Source of the DNA: Alkalithermobacter paradoxus
GTDB lineage: Bacteria > Bacillota > Clostridia > Peptostreptococcales > Peptostreptococcaceae
NCBI GenBank assembly: GCA_002029295.1
Contig: MZGW01000002.1
Location: forward strand, 102,001 to 166,000
Length of the DNA stretch: 64,000 bases
Direction of reading: 5' to 3'
In this document: positions 28,044 to 36,936 of the stretch, one piece after another
Numbering within the stretch: the first letter of the stretch is position 1
Layout: each line of letters starts with the position of its first letter
Translations under genes and position numbers: made by a program
Notes under the pieces: model-generated
Databases searched by the model: none
The model's input: only the letters and a program-made list of their open reading frames with translations
Told to the model about the DNA's origin: nothing

Positions 28044-30398
28044 ATGGAAACAAGCTACACAATAAAGGAGCATACATTGCCTATTATACCACTAAGAGGA
28101 CTGTCAGTATTTCCATATATGGTACTGCACTTTGATGTTGGAAGAGAAAAATCTATAAATGCTCTTGAAGATGCTATGGTTGATGAACAATTAATATTTT
28201 TAACATCTCAAAAAGAAGCAGAAATAGATATTCCAACTGTTGATGATTTTTATCATGTTGGAACAATCTGCAAAATAAAGCAAATGTTAAAATTACCTGG
28301 AGATACAATAAGAGTACTGGTAGAGGGGTTATCAAGAGCTAAGATAAAAGAAATAATTCAAGAAGAACCTTACTACAAAGCTGTATTAGAGGAAGCTATA
28401 TACGATGTAGAGTCTGAAAAAGATAAAGAATTAGAAGCACTTATGAGAAGTGTTCTTGACACATTTGAAGAATATATAAATATAGGAAACAAAATATCTC
28501 CTGAAATATTACTAACATTATCTGATATGACAGATCCTAATAGGTTTGTAGATACTATATCTGCAAATATGGTATTAAAACCTAGTCAAAAGCAAGAAAT
28601 ATTAGAAATATTCGAGCCAAAAGAAAGACTAGAGAAAATATATAAATTACTTCTTGAAGAAATAGAAGTCCTAGAAATAGAGAAAAAAATAGGATTAAGA
28701 GTTAAGAAGCAAATAAATAAAGTTCAAAAGGAATACTATCTAAGAGAACAATTAAAAGCTATACAAAGAGAATTAGGAGAAGATGAAGAGTCTTTAGATG
28801 AATTAGAACAATATAGAAAAAAATTGCAAAAACTGAAAGTTAAACCTGAAATAAAAGACAAAATATCTAAAGAGATAGATAGATTGTCTAGAATGTCTCC
28901 TTCATCAGCAGAAGGTGTTGTAGTTAGAAATTACATAGACACGATATTCTCTCTTCCTTGGGATAAAGAAAGCAAAGAGAAATTAGATATAAAAGAAGGA
29001 AGAAAGATACTTGATGAAGATCACTATGGACTTGAGAAAGTAAAAGAAAGAATACTTGAATATCTTGCTATAAGAAAGCTTTCAAAATCTATGAAAGGCC
29101 CTATACTTTGTTTAGTTGGACCTCCAGGAGTTGGTAAAACATCTATAGCAAAATCTATAGCAAGAGCATTAAATAGACAATTTGTAAGAGTATCTCTTGG
29201 CGGAGTTAGAGATGAAGCAGAAATTAGAGGACATAGAAGAACTTATATAGGAGCTATACCTGGAAGAATAATAAATGCTATAAAAGAAGTTGGAACCAAA
29301 AATCCAGTTTTATTATTCGATGAGATAGATAAGATGGCATCAGATTTCAGAGGAGACCCTGCATCAGCAATGCTAGAAGTATTAGATCCAGAGCAAAATA
29401 AAGAATTTACTGATCACTATCTAGAAATTCCATTTGATTTATCTAAAGTGCTATTTGTTACAACTGCAAACAGCTTAAGCACTATTCCAAGACCACTTTT
29501 AGATAGAATGGAAGTTATAGAAGTTTCAGGATATACAGAAGAAGAAAAAGTAAAAATAACTACTAGATATCTTCTTCCAAAACAAATAAAAGAACATGGA
29601 TTAAAAGAAGATTTCCTAAAAATTAGTGAAGAAACTATAAAGGATATAATATCTTACTACACAAGAGAATCAGGAGTTAGAAACTTAGAAAGAAAAATAG
29701 GCCAGGTATGCAGAAAAGCTGCTACAAGATATGTAGAAAATCCAAATCTAAAGATGATTAGGGTAAATAAAAATAACCTAGAAAAATATCTTGGAAAGCC
29801 TATATTTAAGTTCCAAATGGCAAAAGAAAAGCCTGAGATAGGTATAGTAACAGGTCTTGCTTGGACTTCTGTTGGTGGAGATACATTGTCAATAGAAGTT
29901 ACACCTATGAAAGGTAATGGAAAGCTTGTTTTGACAGGTCAACTAGGAGATGTAATGAAAGAGTCTGCAAAAGCAGGTATATCGTATATAAGGTCTACTT
30001 GTGAAAAATACAATATAAATCCAGATTTCTATAAAGAACTGGATATACACATTCATATTCCAGAAGGAGCAATACCAAAAGATGGACCATCAGCTGGTAT
30101 AACAATGTGCAGTGCAGTTATTTCTGCTTTATCGAAAATACCAGTAGATAGTACAGTTGCTATGACTGGAGAAGTTACCTTAAGAGGAAGAGTACTTCCT
30201 GTTGGAGGTATAAAAGAAAAAGTTCTTGCGGCTTATAGAGCAGGTATAAGAAAAGTACTACTTCCAGAGGATAACAAAAGAGATTTAGAAGAGATACCAG
30301 AAAATGTGAAAAAGAAAATGGAATTTGTTATAGTTAAAAGTATGGATGAGGTACTAGAACATGCATTAGTTAGGAATGGTGAAAAAATTGAAGATTAA
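28044..30398 (+). CDS. lon: ATP-dependent protease LonA
   Basis: A 784-residue cytosolic AAA+ protease that degrades misfolded and regulatory proteins. The N-terminal substrate domain begins [24 protein letters not shown] coiled-coil region follows (about 200-290), then the AAA+ module with Walker [30 protein letters not shown] and Walker B LLFDEIDK. The protease domain carries the Ser-Lys dyad S683 in KDGPSAG and K726 in GGIKEK. AAGGAGTG precedes the ATG. It overlaps ysxC, the order usual in Bacillus. Confidence 0.98.
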   Translation: METSYTIKEHTLPIIPLRGLSVFPYMVLHFDVGREKSINALEDAMVDEQLIFLTSQKEAEIDIPTVDDFYHVGTICKIKQMLKLPGDTIRVLVEGLSRAKIKEIIQEEPYYKAVLEEAIYDVESEKDKELEALMRSVLDTFEEYINIGNKISPEILLTLSDMTDPNRFVDTISANMVLKPSQKQEILEIFEPKERLEKIYKLLLEEIEVLEIEKKIGLRVKKQINKVQKEYYLREQLKAIQRELGEDEESLDELEQYRKKLQKLKVKPEIKDKISKEIDRLSRMSPSSAEGVVVRNYIDTIFSLPWDKESKEKLDIKEGRKILDEDHYGLEKVKERILEYLAIRKLSKSMKGPILCLVGPPGVGKTSIAKSIARALNRQFVRVSLGGVRDEAEIRGHRRTYIGAIPGRIINAIKEVGTKNPVLLFDEIDKMASDFRGDPASAMLEVLDPEQNKEFTDHYLEIPFDLSKVLFVTTANSLSTIPRPLLDRMEVIEVSGYTEEEKVKITTRYLLPKQIKEHGLKEDFLKISEETIKDIISYYTRESGVRNLERKIGQVCRKAATRYVENPNLKMIRVNKNNLEKYLGKPIFKFQMAKEKPEIGIVTGLAWTSVGGDTLSIEVTPMKGNGKLVLTGQLGDVMKESAKAGISYIRSTCEKYNINPDFYKELDIHIHIPEGAIPKDGPSAGITMCSAVISALSKIPVDSTVAMTGEVTLRGRVLPVGGIKEKVLAAYRAGIRKVLLPEDNKRDLEEIPENVKKKMEFVIVKSMDEVLEHALVRNGEKIED

Positions 30399-30996
30399 AT
30401 CTACAGAAATGGTTGTAAGTGCAGTAAATAAAGATCAATATCCAAATGAAGGTTTGCCAGAAATTGCTTTAGTTGGAAGATCAAATGTTGGTAAATCATC
30501 AACTATAAATTCACTTTTAAATAGGAAGTCATTTGCAAGAGTAAGTCAAACTCCTGGAAAGACTAGAACTATAAACTTTTATAGAATAAATAAAGAATTT
30601 TACTTTGTAGACCTACCAGGATATGGGTACGCGAAAGTATCAAAAACTGAACAAGCTCAGTGGGGAAAAATAATGGAAAGATACCTAAAAGATAGAAAAG
30701 AACTTTGCAATATATTCCTACTTGTAGATATAAGACATGAACCAACTGAGCAAGATAAGCAAATGTATGAATGGATAAAATACTTTGGATATGAGTGTAC
30801 TGTAATAGCTACAAAATCAGATAAGATATCAAAAGGAAACTACCAAAAGCACTTCTCTATCATAAGAAAAAAATTAGGACTTTCAGATGAGAAGATAATA
30901 CCTATATCGTCTTTGAAGAAAACAGGAATAGAAGAGCTTTGGGAAGAAATAATAGATATATATACAAAAAATGGATATGTTGTCACTACTGAATAG
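30388..30996 (+). CDS. ysxC: ribosome biogenesis GTPase YsxC/EngB
   Basis: A 202-residue GTPase for 50S subunit assembly. It has G1 [10 protein letters not shown]2 [16 protein letters not shown]3 [11 protein letters not shown]4 ATKSDKI and G5 ISSLKKTG. The start is uncertain: an ATG at 30376 and GTG at 30379 are in frame, but TTG at 30388 gives an N-terminus ([12 protein letters not shown]) that lines up with known YsxC proteins. It overlaps the end of lon in either case, suggesting coupling. Ends at a strong terminator. Confidence 0.93.
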   Translation: MKIKSTEMVVSAVNKDQYPNEGLPEIALVGRSNVGKSSTINSLLNRKSFARVSQTPGKTRTINFYRINKEFYFVDLPGYGYAKVSKTEQAQWGKIMERYLKDRKELCNIFLLVDIRHEPTEQDKQMYEWIKYFGYECTVIATKSDKISKGNYQKHFSIIRKKLGLSDEKIIPISSLKKTGIEELWEEIIDIYTKNGYVVTTE

Positions 30997-31018
30997 ACCT
31001 TTTAAGGTCTATTTTTTT
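30992..31018 (+). terminator. intrinsic terminator after ysxC
   Basis: AATAGACCTT / AAGGTCTATT with a two-base T spacer in the loop, then TTTTT. Confidence 0.85.
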
Positions 31019-31075
31019 GACCATATATTAGGAAGTTCATAAAAAAATATAATAATATTATAAAAAAAAATGTAG

Positions 31076-31104
31076 TTGATTTAATTTATGGCCGGTGTTA
31101 AAAT
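31076..31104 (+). promoter_or_regulatory. promoter of the amino acid permease gene
   Basis: TTGATT at 31076-31081 and TAAAAT at 31099-31104, spacing 17 bp, with TG one base before the -10 (extended -10). Confidence 0.6.
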
Positions 31105-31167
31105 AAATCAGACTACTAAAATAGACAAAAAAACACATATATTCGACAAACAAAGGAGGGTAAAACT

Positions 31168-32502
31168 ATGAGCAACAATGAGTTAAAAAAAGATATAGGT
31201 TTTGTAACTGCATTATCTTTAGTTGTAGGAATGGTTATAGGCTCTGGAGTATTTTTTAAGCCTACAGACGTATTCACAGCAACAGGTGCACCAGGGCTAG
31301 GTATAATAGCTTGGATACTTGGTGGAGTTATATCTATAGCAGCAGGTCTTACAGCAGCAGAAGTTTCAGCAGCTATAACAAAACCAGGTGGTATGATGAC
31401 ATACCTTAAAGAAACATATGGAGATGTTTGGGGATACATGCTTGGATGGGCTCAAACAATAGTATATTTCCCAGCTGTAATAGCAGCTCTTGGTATTATA
31501 TTTGCAACTCAAGCAGTAAGTCTATTAGGAATCGGAGATACATTAATAATACCTATAGCAATATTAACTATAATATTTTTAGTATTTATGAATTCATTAG
31601 GATCAAAAACAGGTGGAATTATTCAAACAGTTTCAACTATAGGAAAGCTAATACCGTTATTTGCAATAATAATTATAGGATTTATGAATGGTGATGGTGG
31701 TTCAGCAAGGTTATTCCCAATAGTATCTAGAGAATACAATCTTGCTACAGCACTTGGATCAGCTCTTGTAGCTACAATGTTCGCTTACGATGGATGGATA
31801 ATGGTTGGAAATATAGCAGGAGAAATGAAAAATCCTGGTAAAGATTTACCTAAAGCTATAGTAGGTGGATTATCTTTAGTAATGGGAGTTTATGTATTAA
31901 TAAATATAGCATACCTTTACGTTCTTCCTGCTGATGTATTAGCAGCAACTCCTACACCAGCAGCGGATGTTGCAAAAGTTATATTTGGTTCATCTGGTGG
32001 TAAAGTTATAACAGTAGGTATATTAGTATCTATATTCGGGGCATTAAATGGATATATTTTAACTGGGCCAAGAGTACCTTACGCTTTGGCAGTTGAGAAT
32101 AAATTACCTGGTAGTGAATGGTTATCTAAACTTCACCCAACTTTAGGAACACCAGTAAATGCAAGTATAGGTATCGTATTACTTTCAATGGTTTATGCAC
32201 TTTCAGGACAATTTGGAATGTTAACAGATTTATTAACATTTATAATATGGATATTCTATGTTATGACATTTGTTGCTGTATTTGTTCTAAGAAAAAATAG
32301 ACCAGAACTTGAAAGACCTTATAAAGTTCCTTTCTATCCAGTTGTGCCTATGATAGCAATACTTGGAGGATTATATATTATAGTAAATACATTATTAACT
32401 CAGCCGCTATACGCAGGATTAAGCTTAGGAGTTACATTATTAGGACTTCCTGTATACAATGCTAGAAAATCTAAATTTAAGCAATTACAAGAGAATCAAT
32501 AA
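31168..32502 (+). CDS. APC-family amino acid permease
   Basis: A 444-residue transporter with about 12 transmembrane helices. The first helix has the APC motif VVGMVIGSGVFFKPTDV. Later come GGMMTYLKETYGDVWGYMLGW, MFAYDGWIMVGNIAGEMKNPGKDLPKAI (helix 6-7 consensus) and LTGPRVPYALA. It most resembles the LAT/SteT-type amino acid exchangers. The substrate is not decided by sequence. AAGGAGGG precedes the ATG. It is monocistronic, with its own promoter, and ends in a 20-bp perfect hairpin shared with a convergent gene. Confidence 0.92.
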   Translation: MSNNELKKDIGFVTALSLVVGMVIGSGVFFKPTDVFTATGAPGLGIIAWILGGVISIAAGLTAAEVSAAITKPGGMMTYLKETYGDVWGYMLGWAQTIVYFPAVIAALGIIFATQAVSLLGIGDTLIIPIAILTIIFLVFMNSLGSKTGGIIQTVSTIGKLIPLFAIIIIGFMNGDGGSARLFPIVSREYNLATALGSALVATMFAYDGWIMVGNIAGEMKNPGKDLPKAIVGGLSLVMGVYVLINIAYLYVLPADVLAATPTPAADVAKVIFGSSGGKVITVGILVSIFGALNGYILTGPRVPYALAVENKLPGSEWLSKLHPTLGTPVNASIGIVLLSMVYALSGQFGMLTDLLTFIIWIFYVMTFVAVFVLRKNRPELERPYKVPFYPVVPMIAILGGLYIIVNTLLTQPLYAGLSLGVTLLGLPVYNARKSKFKQLQENQ

Positions 32503-32543
32503 TATAAATACCGTCATCACACTGTGATGACGGTATTTATATT
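32501..32543. terminator. bidirectional terminator, 20-bp perfect stem
   Basis: Positions 32501-32520 pair perfectly with 32524-32543 around an ACT loop (core ACCGTCATCAC). It contains or touches both convergent stop codons. T-rich sequence follows on the + strand. Confidence 0.85.
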
Positions 32544-33421
32544 TATTTTAATGTATAACTGTAAGTTGTATATTGATCTGTATTCCAAGGGGTATAAAAA
32601 GAGATAGTAATTTTATTTAAATCGTTATTTTGGATATATTTTCTAGATTCTGAATTAGATTTTAATTTTTCATATAAAGATTCACTTATGTTTTGTAAAT
32701 TATTTAAAATAGCGGTTTGGCTTTTCTTTTCATAAATGTCATATATGGGAATTTCTATATATAATTCTTTCGTGTTGGCAATAATTCCAAACTTTCTTAG
32801 TATAAAATTTTTATTTTCATGTACAAAATTATATACTATGGTTTGAGTTTCTAATTCTTCTGTAGATTGCTCTATATTAGCAATTTCAGATAAAAAAGTT
32901 TGACCTGTTGTGTATTCATAATTTGACATATTCTTGTTATCTATAAAATTAGTATAAAGTGTATTTAATTTTAAAAATCCATAAGTATCCTTAATACATA
33001 ACTGGAATATCTCTTTATTAATTTCATTCGATATATTTTCAGCCTCTTCTCTACTCATGTTTTCATGATTAATAGATAATTCAAGACTGATAAACAAATT
33101 ATTAAATTGTTTTTTATTTTGGTTTTCATACATCAATAGATTATCTTCATAAATATTTATTGTAATTAAATCTAGTAGTTTTTTATTATTAACATAATCT
33201 GCTATTTTTCCTTCAAAATAGTTAACTACATAATCCATAGGCATAGAATCTATTATTTTCATCAGCTTTATTTGTTCAGATTGAGGTAATTTTCGAAAAT
33301 CTGATAGATTTGGAAGGTCTTTAAAATCATCAGAGTCTTTTATATCTGTTTTATAATTTATGCTGAAGATACACAAAAGTAAAAGAAACATGAAAAATAT
33401 AATTTTTGTTGTACTTTTCAA
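32543..33421 (-). CDS. unknown membrane-anchored protein
   Basis: 292 residues, not recognised. An N-terminal hydrophobic segment (KIIFFMFLLLLCIF) acts as a signal anchor or signal peptide; the cysteine there lacks a proper lipobox. The rest is hydrophilic and rich in Asn/Lys/Ile, with EQIKLMKIIDSMPMDYVVNYF, a helical middle, and a C-terminal beta-like ITISFYTPWNTDQYTTYSY. I choose TTG at 33421, six bases after AAAGGGGGAG; TTG at 33427 abuts that site. It is divergent from another unknown exported protein, and the two share a palindromic promoter region. A common envelope role is only inference. Confidence 0.6.
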   Translation of the reverse strand: MKSTTKIIFFMFLLLLCIFSINYKTDIKDSDDFKDLPNLSDFRKLPQSEQIKLMKIIDSMPMDYVVNYFEGKIADYVNNKKLLDLITINIYEDNLLMYENQNKKQFNNLFISLELSINHENMSREEAENISNEINKEIFQLCIKDTYGFLKLNTLYTNFIDNKNMSNYEYTTGQTFLSEIANIEQSTEELETQTIVYNFVHENKNFILRKFGIIANTKELYIEIPIYDIYEKKSQTAILNNLQNISESLYEKLKSNSESRKYIQNNDLNKITISFYTPWNTDQYTTYSYTLK

Positions 33422-33437
33422 AAACAACTCCCCCTTT

Positions 33438-33493
33438 ATACATATATTTACAAATATTATATATTAATATATAATATTTGTAAATATATGTAT
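33438..33493. promoter_or_regulatory. perfect 56-bp palindrome with two opposed overlapping promoters
   Basis: Every position pairs with its mirror across the centre at 33465/33466. On the + strand TTTACA (33447-33452) and TATAAT (33470-33475) are 17 bp apart. By symmetry the minus strand has TTTACA at 33479-33484 and TATAAT at 33456-33461. The two promoters drive the divergent unknown genes and cannot be occupied together. The left edge abuts the ribosome binding site of the minus-strand gene. Confidence 0.75.
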
Positions 33494-33494
33494 T

Positions 33495-33514
33495 GTTTGT
33501 AAATAAGATCTTGA
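33495..33514 (+). repeat. left arm of an inverted repeat around the 33553-34053 gene
   Basis: GTTTGTAAATAAGATCTTGA. Its inverted counterpart is at 34098-34116, with one base missing. The two arms flank a single exported-protein gene. Confidence 0.6.
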
Positions 33515-33552
33515 ATCAAGAAAACTATGATTGTTAAAGGGGGATAGTCATT

Positions 33553-34053
33553 ATGAGTAAGATTAAAAAAACTATATTTTTAATATTTTCGTTAGTTTTA
33601 TTATTTTCAAACCTAGCTTTTGCCGATAATTTAGATGAAAAGAGAATTAAAGAAAGAGCAGAGTGGGCTATAGATAATATAAAACCAGAATATTATGAGG
33701 GTATAAGAGAAGATGATTTTTCTACTAAGTCAATAGGGAGTGGATGGATAACAACTCGAGTTCATGAAAATCATATTTACAATGGTCTGTATACAGTTGG
33801 TGCGATACAAACACAAGCTAGATGGACTTCAGATTACAATTTAAATGTTGTAGATTATGAAGTTGTCAAATTTAATGCATATAAATATACAACAACTGGA
33901 GTAATGAATAAAAAATTTAATTCGTATTTGGTAGCAAAAGATAATGCTAAACTTATTTTTACAGTAACTATTGTAGATTTTACAGGAGATTACTGGTTAA
34001 CACATGACTATAATCTACATGGAAAAGGAAATTATAGCTTTAGAGTATATTGA
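33553..34053 (+). CDS. unknown exported protein
   Basis: 166 residues, not recognised. A clear signal peptide (KTIFLIFSLVLLFSNLAFA, cleavage after about residue 24) is followed by a small mature domain with ERAEWAIDNIKPEYYEGI, SGWITTRVHENHIYNGL and a C-terminal beta-rich stretch ending HDYNLHGKGNYSFRVY. It has no cysteine, so it is probably secreted rather than lipidated. AAAGGGGGAT precedes the ATG. It is divergent from another unknown envelope protein, shares its palindromic promoter region, and is flanked by a 19-20 bp inverted repeat, hinting at movement as a unit. Confidence 0.65.
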   Translation: MSKIKKTIFLIFSLVLLFSNLAFADNLDEKRIKERAEWAIDNIKPEYYEGIREDDFSTKSIGSGWITTRVHENHIYNGLYTVGAIQTQARWTSDYNLNVVDYEVVKFNAYKYTTTGVMNKKFNSYLVAKDNAKLIFTVTIVDFTGDYWLTHDYNLHGKGNYSFRVY

Positions 34054-34097
34054 TATAAAACTTAAAACATAACATTAAATTTTGTGATTTTTATTAA

Positions 34098-34116
34098 TCA
34101 AGATCTTATTACAAAC
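34098..34116 (-). repeat. right arm of the inverted repeat
   Basis: TCAAGATCTTATTACAAAC on the + strand, the reverse complement of the left arm at 33495-33514 minus one base. It lies in a 205-bp gap before the next gene that holds no other clear feature. Confidence 0.6.
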
Positions 34117-34258
34117 TTGTCAACTCCAAAATCCTAGGGTTATTATAAGTAAAGTAAGAGGCAGTCTTAAAGGAGTTTTGATACAAGCACATAATACAGC
34201 TCCCTCTAATACTATGTAATTAAGGAAAAATATTGAAGTATAAGAGGAGCTGATTGTA

Positions 34259-35338
34259 ATGAGTGGTAAAGTTAAAAGAGTTTTTCCAGGTGGAAATACT
34301 TCACTAGGCTTTTATTCATTTTATGACAACATGATTGATAAGTATGCCAACAGAATATTTGTAATTAAAGGTGGACCGGGAGTTGGTAAATCCTCAATGA
34401 TGAAAAGAGTAGGTCAAGAATTTATAAGAAGAGGATACGATGTAGAGTTTCACCATTGTTCATCTGACAATAACTCTATAGATGGATTAGTAATACCTGC
34501 ATTAAAAGTTGCATTACTTGACGGTACGGCACCACATATAGTAGATCCCAAAAACCCAGGAGCAGTTGATGAAATAATACATTTAGGAGATTATTGGGAC
34601 ACAGAAAAAATTGAACAAAAGAGAGAAGATATAATAAAAAGTAATAAAGAAGTTGGAAGATGCTTTGCTCGAGCATATAAATTTTTGGCAGCTTGTAGAC
34701 CGATAGTATTAGATATACAAGAAAAACACAAAGAAGCTATGGATTATGGAAAGGTTAATTTTGAAATAGCTAAACTAATAGAAGGAATATTCACATTTGT
34801 AGATCCAAGCCCTACACTAGGAAAAGAAAGACACCTATTTGGAAGTGCAATAACTCCAGATGGACATGTAGAGCATACAGATTCTATATTAGATGGAGCT
34901 AGGACTATATATTATATAAAAGGTGAAATAGGAACTGGAAAATCTACTTTATTAGAAAAGGTATATAAAGAAGCTGTCATAAAGGGAATAGATGTAGAAG
35001 TATATCACGCTCCTTTAATGCCTGAAAAGATAGAGACAGTTCTTATCGAAAGTTTAGGAGTAGCATTTACAACAAGTTCTTTATTTAAAGAAAATAACTG
35101 TAAGACTATAGATTTAGATCAATACCTAGACAAAGAAGTAATAGAAAAATATAAAGATGAATTAGAATACAATAAGAGAATATTAAATGAACTTTTCAAT
35201 CAAGGAATTTTGAATATACAAAATGCTAAAAGAGAACATGATGTTGTAGAGAAATATTATATAGCTCATATGAACTTTGATGCTATAGAAAAGCTAAGAT
35301 ATAACATAATAGATAGAATACTAAAATATGAAAAATAA
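34259..35338 (+). CDS. PRK06851-type protein with two P-loops
   Basis: A 359-residue cytosolic NTPase built from two similar halves. Each half has its own Walker A: GGPGVGKSS at 38-46 and KGEIGTGKST at 221-230. Both halves also contain a His-bearing strand after the P-loop (VEFHHCSSD, VEVYHAPL). This is the PRK06851 group found in spore-forming Firmicutes; no function is established to my knowledge. AAGAGGAGCTG precedes the ATG. It stands alone and is convergent with the next gene across a hairpin. Confidence 0.75.
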   Translation: MSGKVKRVFPGGNTSLGFYSFYDNMIDKYANRIFVIKGGPGVGKSSMMKRVGQEFIRRGYDVEFHHCSSDNNSIDGLVIPALKVALLDGTAPHIVDPKNPGAVDEIIHLGDYWDTEKIEQKREDIIKSNKEVGRCFARAYKFLAACRPIVLDIQEKHKEAMDYGKVNFEIAKLIEGIFTFVDPSPTLGKERHLFGSAITPDGHVEHTDSILDGARTIYYIKGEIGTGKSTLLEKVYKEAVIKGIDVEVYHAPLMPEKIETVLIESLGVAFTTSSLFKENNCKTIDLDQYLDKEVIEKYKDELEYNKRILNELFNQGILNIQNAKREHDVVEKYYIAHMNFDAIEKLRYNIIDRILKYEK

Positions 35339-35340
35339 CA

Positions 35341-35366
35341 ATAAGAGACCAGATTTGGTCTCTTAT
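35341..35366. terminator. hairpin between convergent genes
   Basis: ATAAGAGACCA / TGGTCTCTTAT with a GATT loop. T-rich sequence follows on the minus strand (TGTTATTTTTC), so it mainly fits termination of the minus-strand gene, with partial use on the + strand. Confidence 0.65.
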
Positions 35367-35845
35367 ATAGTATCTGGATCTTTTTTAAAGTATACCCTCT
35401 TGCTCTTGCTTTTACAATCTTTGATAAGTTCTTCAATTCTCGAAATCTCTTCTACAAGATTGTCAAACACATCATGAGGTACATTGTAATACAAATATAA
35501 ATCTTCAAAATGTCTAAGTGATGTATGAAATCCTTTGTGTATCTCTATAAAACTTTCGAACATAGTGGATTTAGCAGCATTTCTGAATTGATCCATATCA
35601 TATCGTATTACTTTTATTATCTCATCTTTAGTGGCGAATGTTCCCATTATCATAGGATAAGGAGAAATCCTCTGAAGAAAATAATTATCAGCATTATTTA
35701 TGTGATATACATACTCAATAGAAGTATTATTTATATCAAATTTAACATAAACCATAATTCCCCTGATAACTTCTACTTTTCCACCCATTTGATTAAGAAC
35801 CATTTCATGTTGACTCATTTCTGTTTTAAGATAAGTAAATTCCAT
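35363..35845 (-). CDS. unknown protein, probably cytosolic
   Basis: 160 residues with no signal peptide or membrane segment; not recognised. The N-terminal half looks like alternating strands (GGKVEVIRGIMVYVKFDIN, IEYVYHINNADNYFLQRI) and the C-terminal half is helical (FRNAAKSTMFESFIEIHKGF, FDNLVEEISRIEELIKDC), ending in a basic tail. GGAGGGG precedes the ATG on the minus strand. It lies between a PRK06851-type ATPase (convergent) and a diverged repeat element upstream. No function can be proposed from context. Confidence 0.6.
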   Translation of the reverse strand: MEFTYLKTEMSQHEMVLNQMGGKVEVIRGIMVYVKFDINNTSIEYVYHINNADNYFLQRISPYPMIMGTFATKDEIIKVIRYDMDQFRNAAKSTMFESFIEIHKGFHTSLRHFEDLYLYYNVPHDVFDNLVEEISRIEELIKDCKSKSKRVYFKKDPDTI

Positions 35846-35945
35846 ATTGACCCCTCCAGATATGTATAAAAAATAGTATTTTAAACTATATATCTATATA
35901 TACACTTATTATATTTTAAATTATATCCATTTTGAATATTATTTT

Positions 35946-36053
35946 ATAACCCATAGAGAATTATGTACTTTAGCAAATTGTGGATAAGTCATAATTTACG
36001 TAATGTGTTTCAACAAAGTCTTCTTTTAAAATCTTTCAAAGAAAAACTTTGTT
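35946..36053 (+). repeat. terminator-associated hairpin element, diverged copy D
   Basis: It aligns along its full length with copies A-C and shares AATTGTGGATAA and TTTTAAAATCTTTCAAAGAAA. Both hairpins survive by compensated changes: AATTATG/CATAATT for hairpin 1, and AACAAAGT/ACTTTGTT for hairpin 2. It lies in a 236-bp gap between divergent genes, with no terminator next to it. Confidence 0.7.
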
Positions 36054-36081
36054 ATCCAAAATATAAAAGGGGATGTTAGAT

Positions 36082-36699
36082 ATGAGTAATTTATTATATG
36101 AGATAGATAGGCTTATAAACACAATTAAAAGTATAGAGAAAATAGATAAGAAAATAGAAAGGCTTAACAAAAAAAATCTTAAGGAAAAGGAATATAGTTT
36201 AAATGAGAAAATAGTTGCATCTGTGCTAGTGTTAATCAATGTTATTATTATACTTGTATTTTTTACACATAGTACTAGATTTATAGGTATAGATTTAGTA
36301 CAGATATTTTTTTATAGCAATAACATAGTGTTAACTATAATAATACTAATTTTATTAGCTTTCTCGTCAATAGAAATCAGCATATTTATGATAGATTATT
36401 TAGGATTTAAGAAAATAAGAGATAAAATAAGAATAAAAACTTGGGAAAAAGTGTATAAGCCTAAGATAGAAAATCTAAAATTAGAAAAAGAAAAAATGAT
36501 AAAGTTACTACACTCAGATAAAATACCCACAGATTATATAAATCTAAAAATGTTATATTATCTGAAGTATAAAATTAAATTTGAAAACATGAGAAATATA
36601 GAGAATTTTGTGGAAAATAATCAAGATTGTATGATAAAATACAGATGTGAAGAAATTTTAACTATATTAAAAATAAAAATGGGAGTAGATAAGAAATGA
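36082..36699 (+). CDS. unknown membrane protein with coiled coils
   Basis: 205 residues, not recognised. It has a charged helical N-terminus (LINTIKSIEKIDKKIERLNKKN), two hydrophobic helices (about residues 45-65 and 80-108), then a long charged helical C-terminus (WEKVYKPKIENLKLEKEKMIKLL). The layout suggests a membrane hairpin with both ends in the cytoplasm. I choose ATG 36082, nine bases after AAAGGGG; ATG 36073 abuts that site. It overlaps the next small gene by 4 bases (ATGA) and leads into an H-NOX chemoreceptor gene, so an accessory role in that system is possible but unproven. Confidence 0.65.
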   Translation: MSNLLYEIDRLINTIKSIEKIDKKIERLNKKNLKEKEYSLNEKIVASVLVLINVIIILVFFTHSTRFIGIDLVQIFFYSNNIVLTIIILILLAFSSIEISIFMIDYLGFKKIRDKIRIKTWEKVYKPKIENLKLEKEKMIKLLHSDKIPTDYINLKMLYYLKYKIKFENMRNIENFVENNQDCMIKYRCEEILTILKIKMGVDKK

Positions 36700-36890
36700 T
36701 TTTTTTATTTCAGGGGATAAATACTATACTTATTTTACTTATATTGACAGTACCTGTTTTAGCCACTTATTACCTTATAAACCATTTAAGAAACAAAGAA
36801 GAAAACAAAGATGAAATCTTGGGAAGGCTAATAATCTTGGAAAAAAAAGTAAAGGAACTTGAAGATTATATTAGTGATTCGGACATGTGA
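36696..36890 (+). CDS. small single-pass membrane protein
   Basis: 64 residues: one N-terminal transmembrane helix (ILILLILTVPVLATYYLI) followed by a charged coiled-coil tail (NKEENKDEILGRLIILEKKVKELEDYI). Not recognised. It starts within the last codon of the upstream membrane-protein gene (ATGA overlap), so it is translationally coupled. It is 46 bases before the H-NOX chemoreceptor gene. Confidence 0.65.
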   Translation: MIFLFQGINTILILLILTVPVLATYYLINHLRNKEENKDEILGRLIILEKKVKELEDYISDSDM

Positions 36891-36936
36891 TTTTGGGGTA
36901 TAAAATGGGCAAATACTTGTTGAGGAGGCGTTTTGA

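Noticed and set aside
31019-31167. T-box leader before the amino acid permease
   Set aside because: No T-box sequence (TGG at the tip of an antiterminator) and no terminator between promoter and gene.
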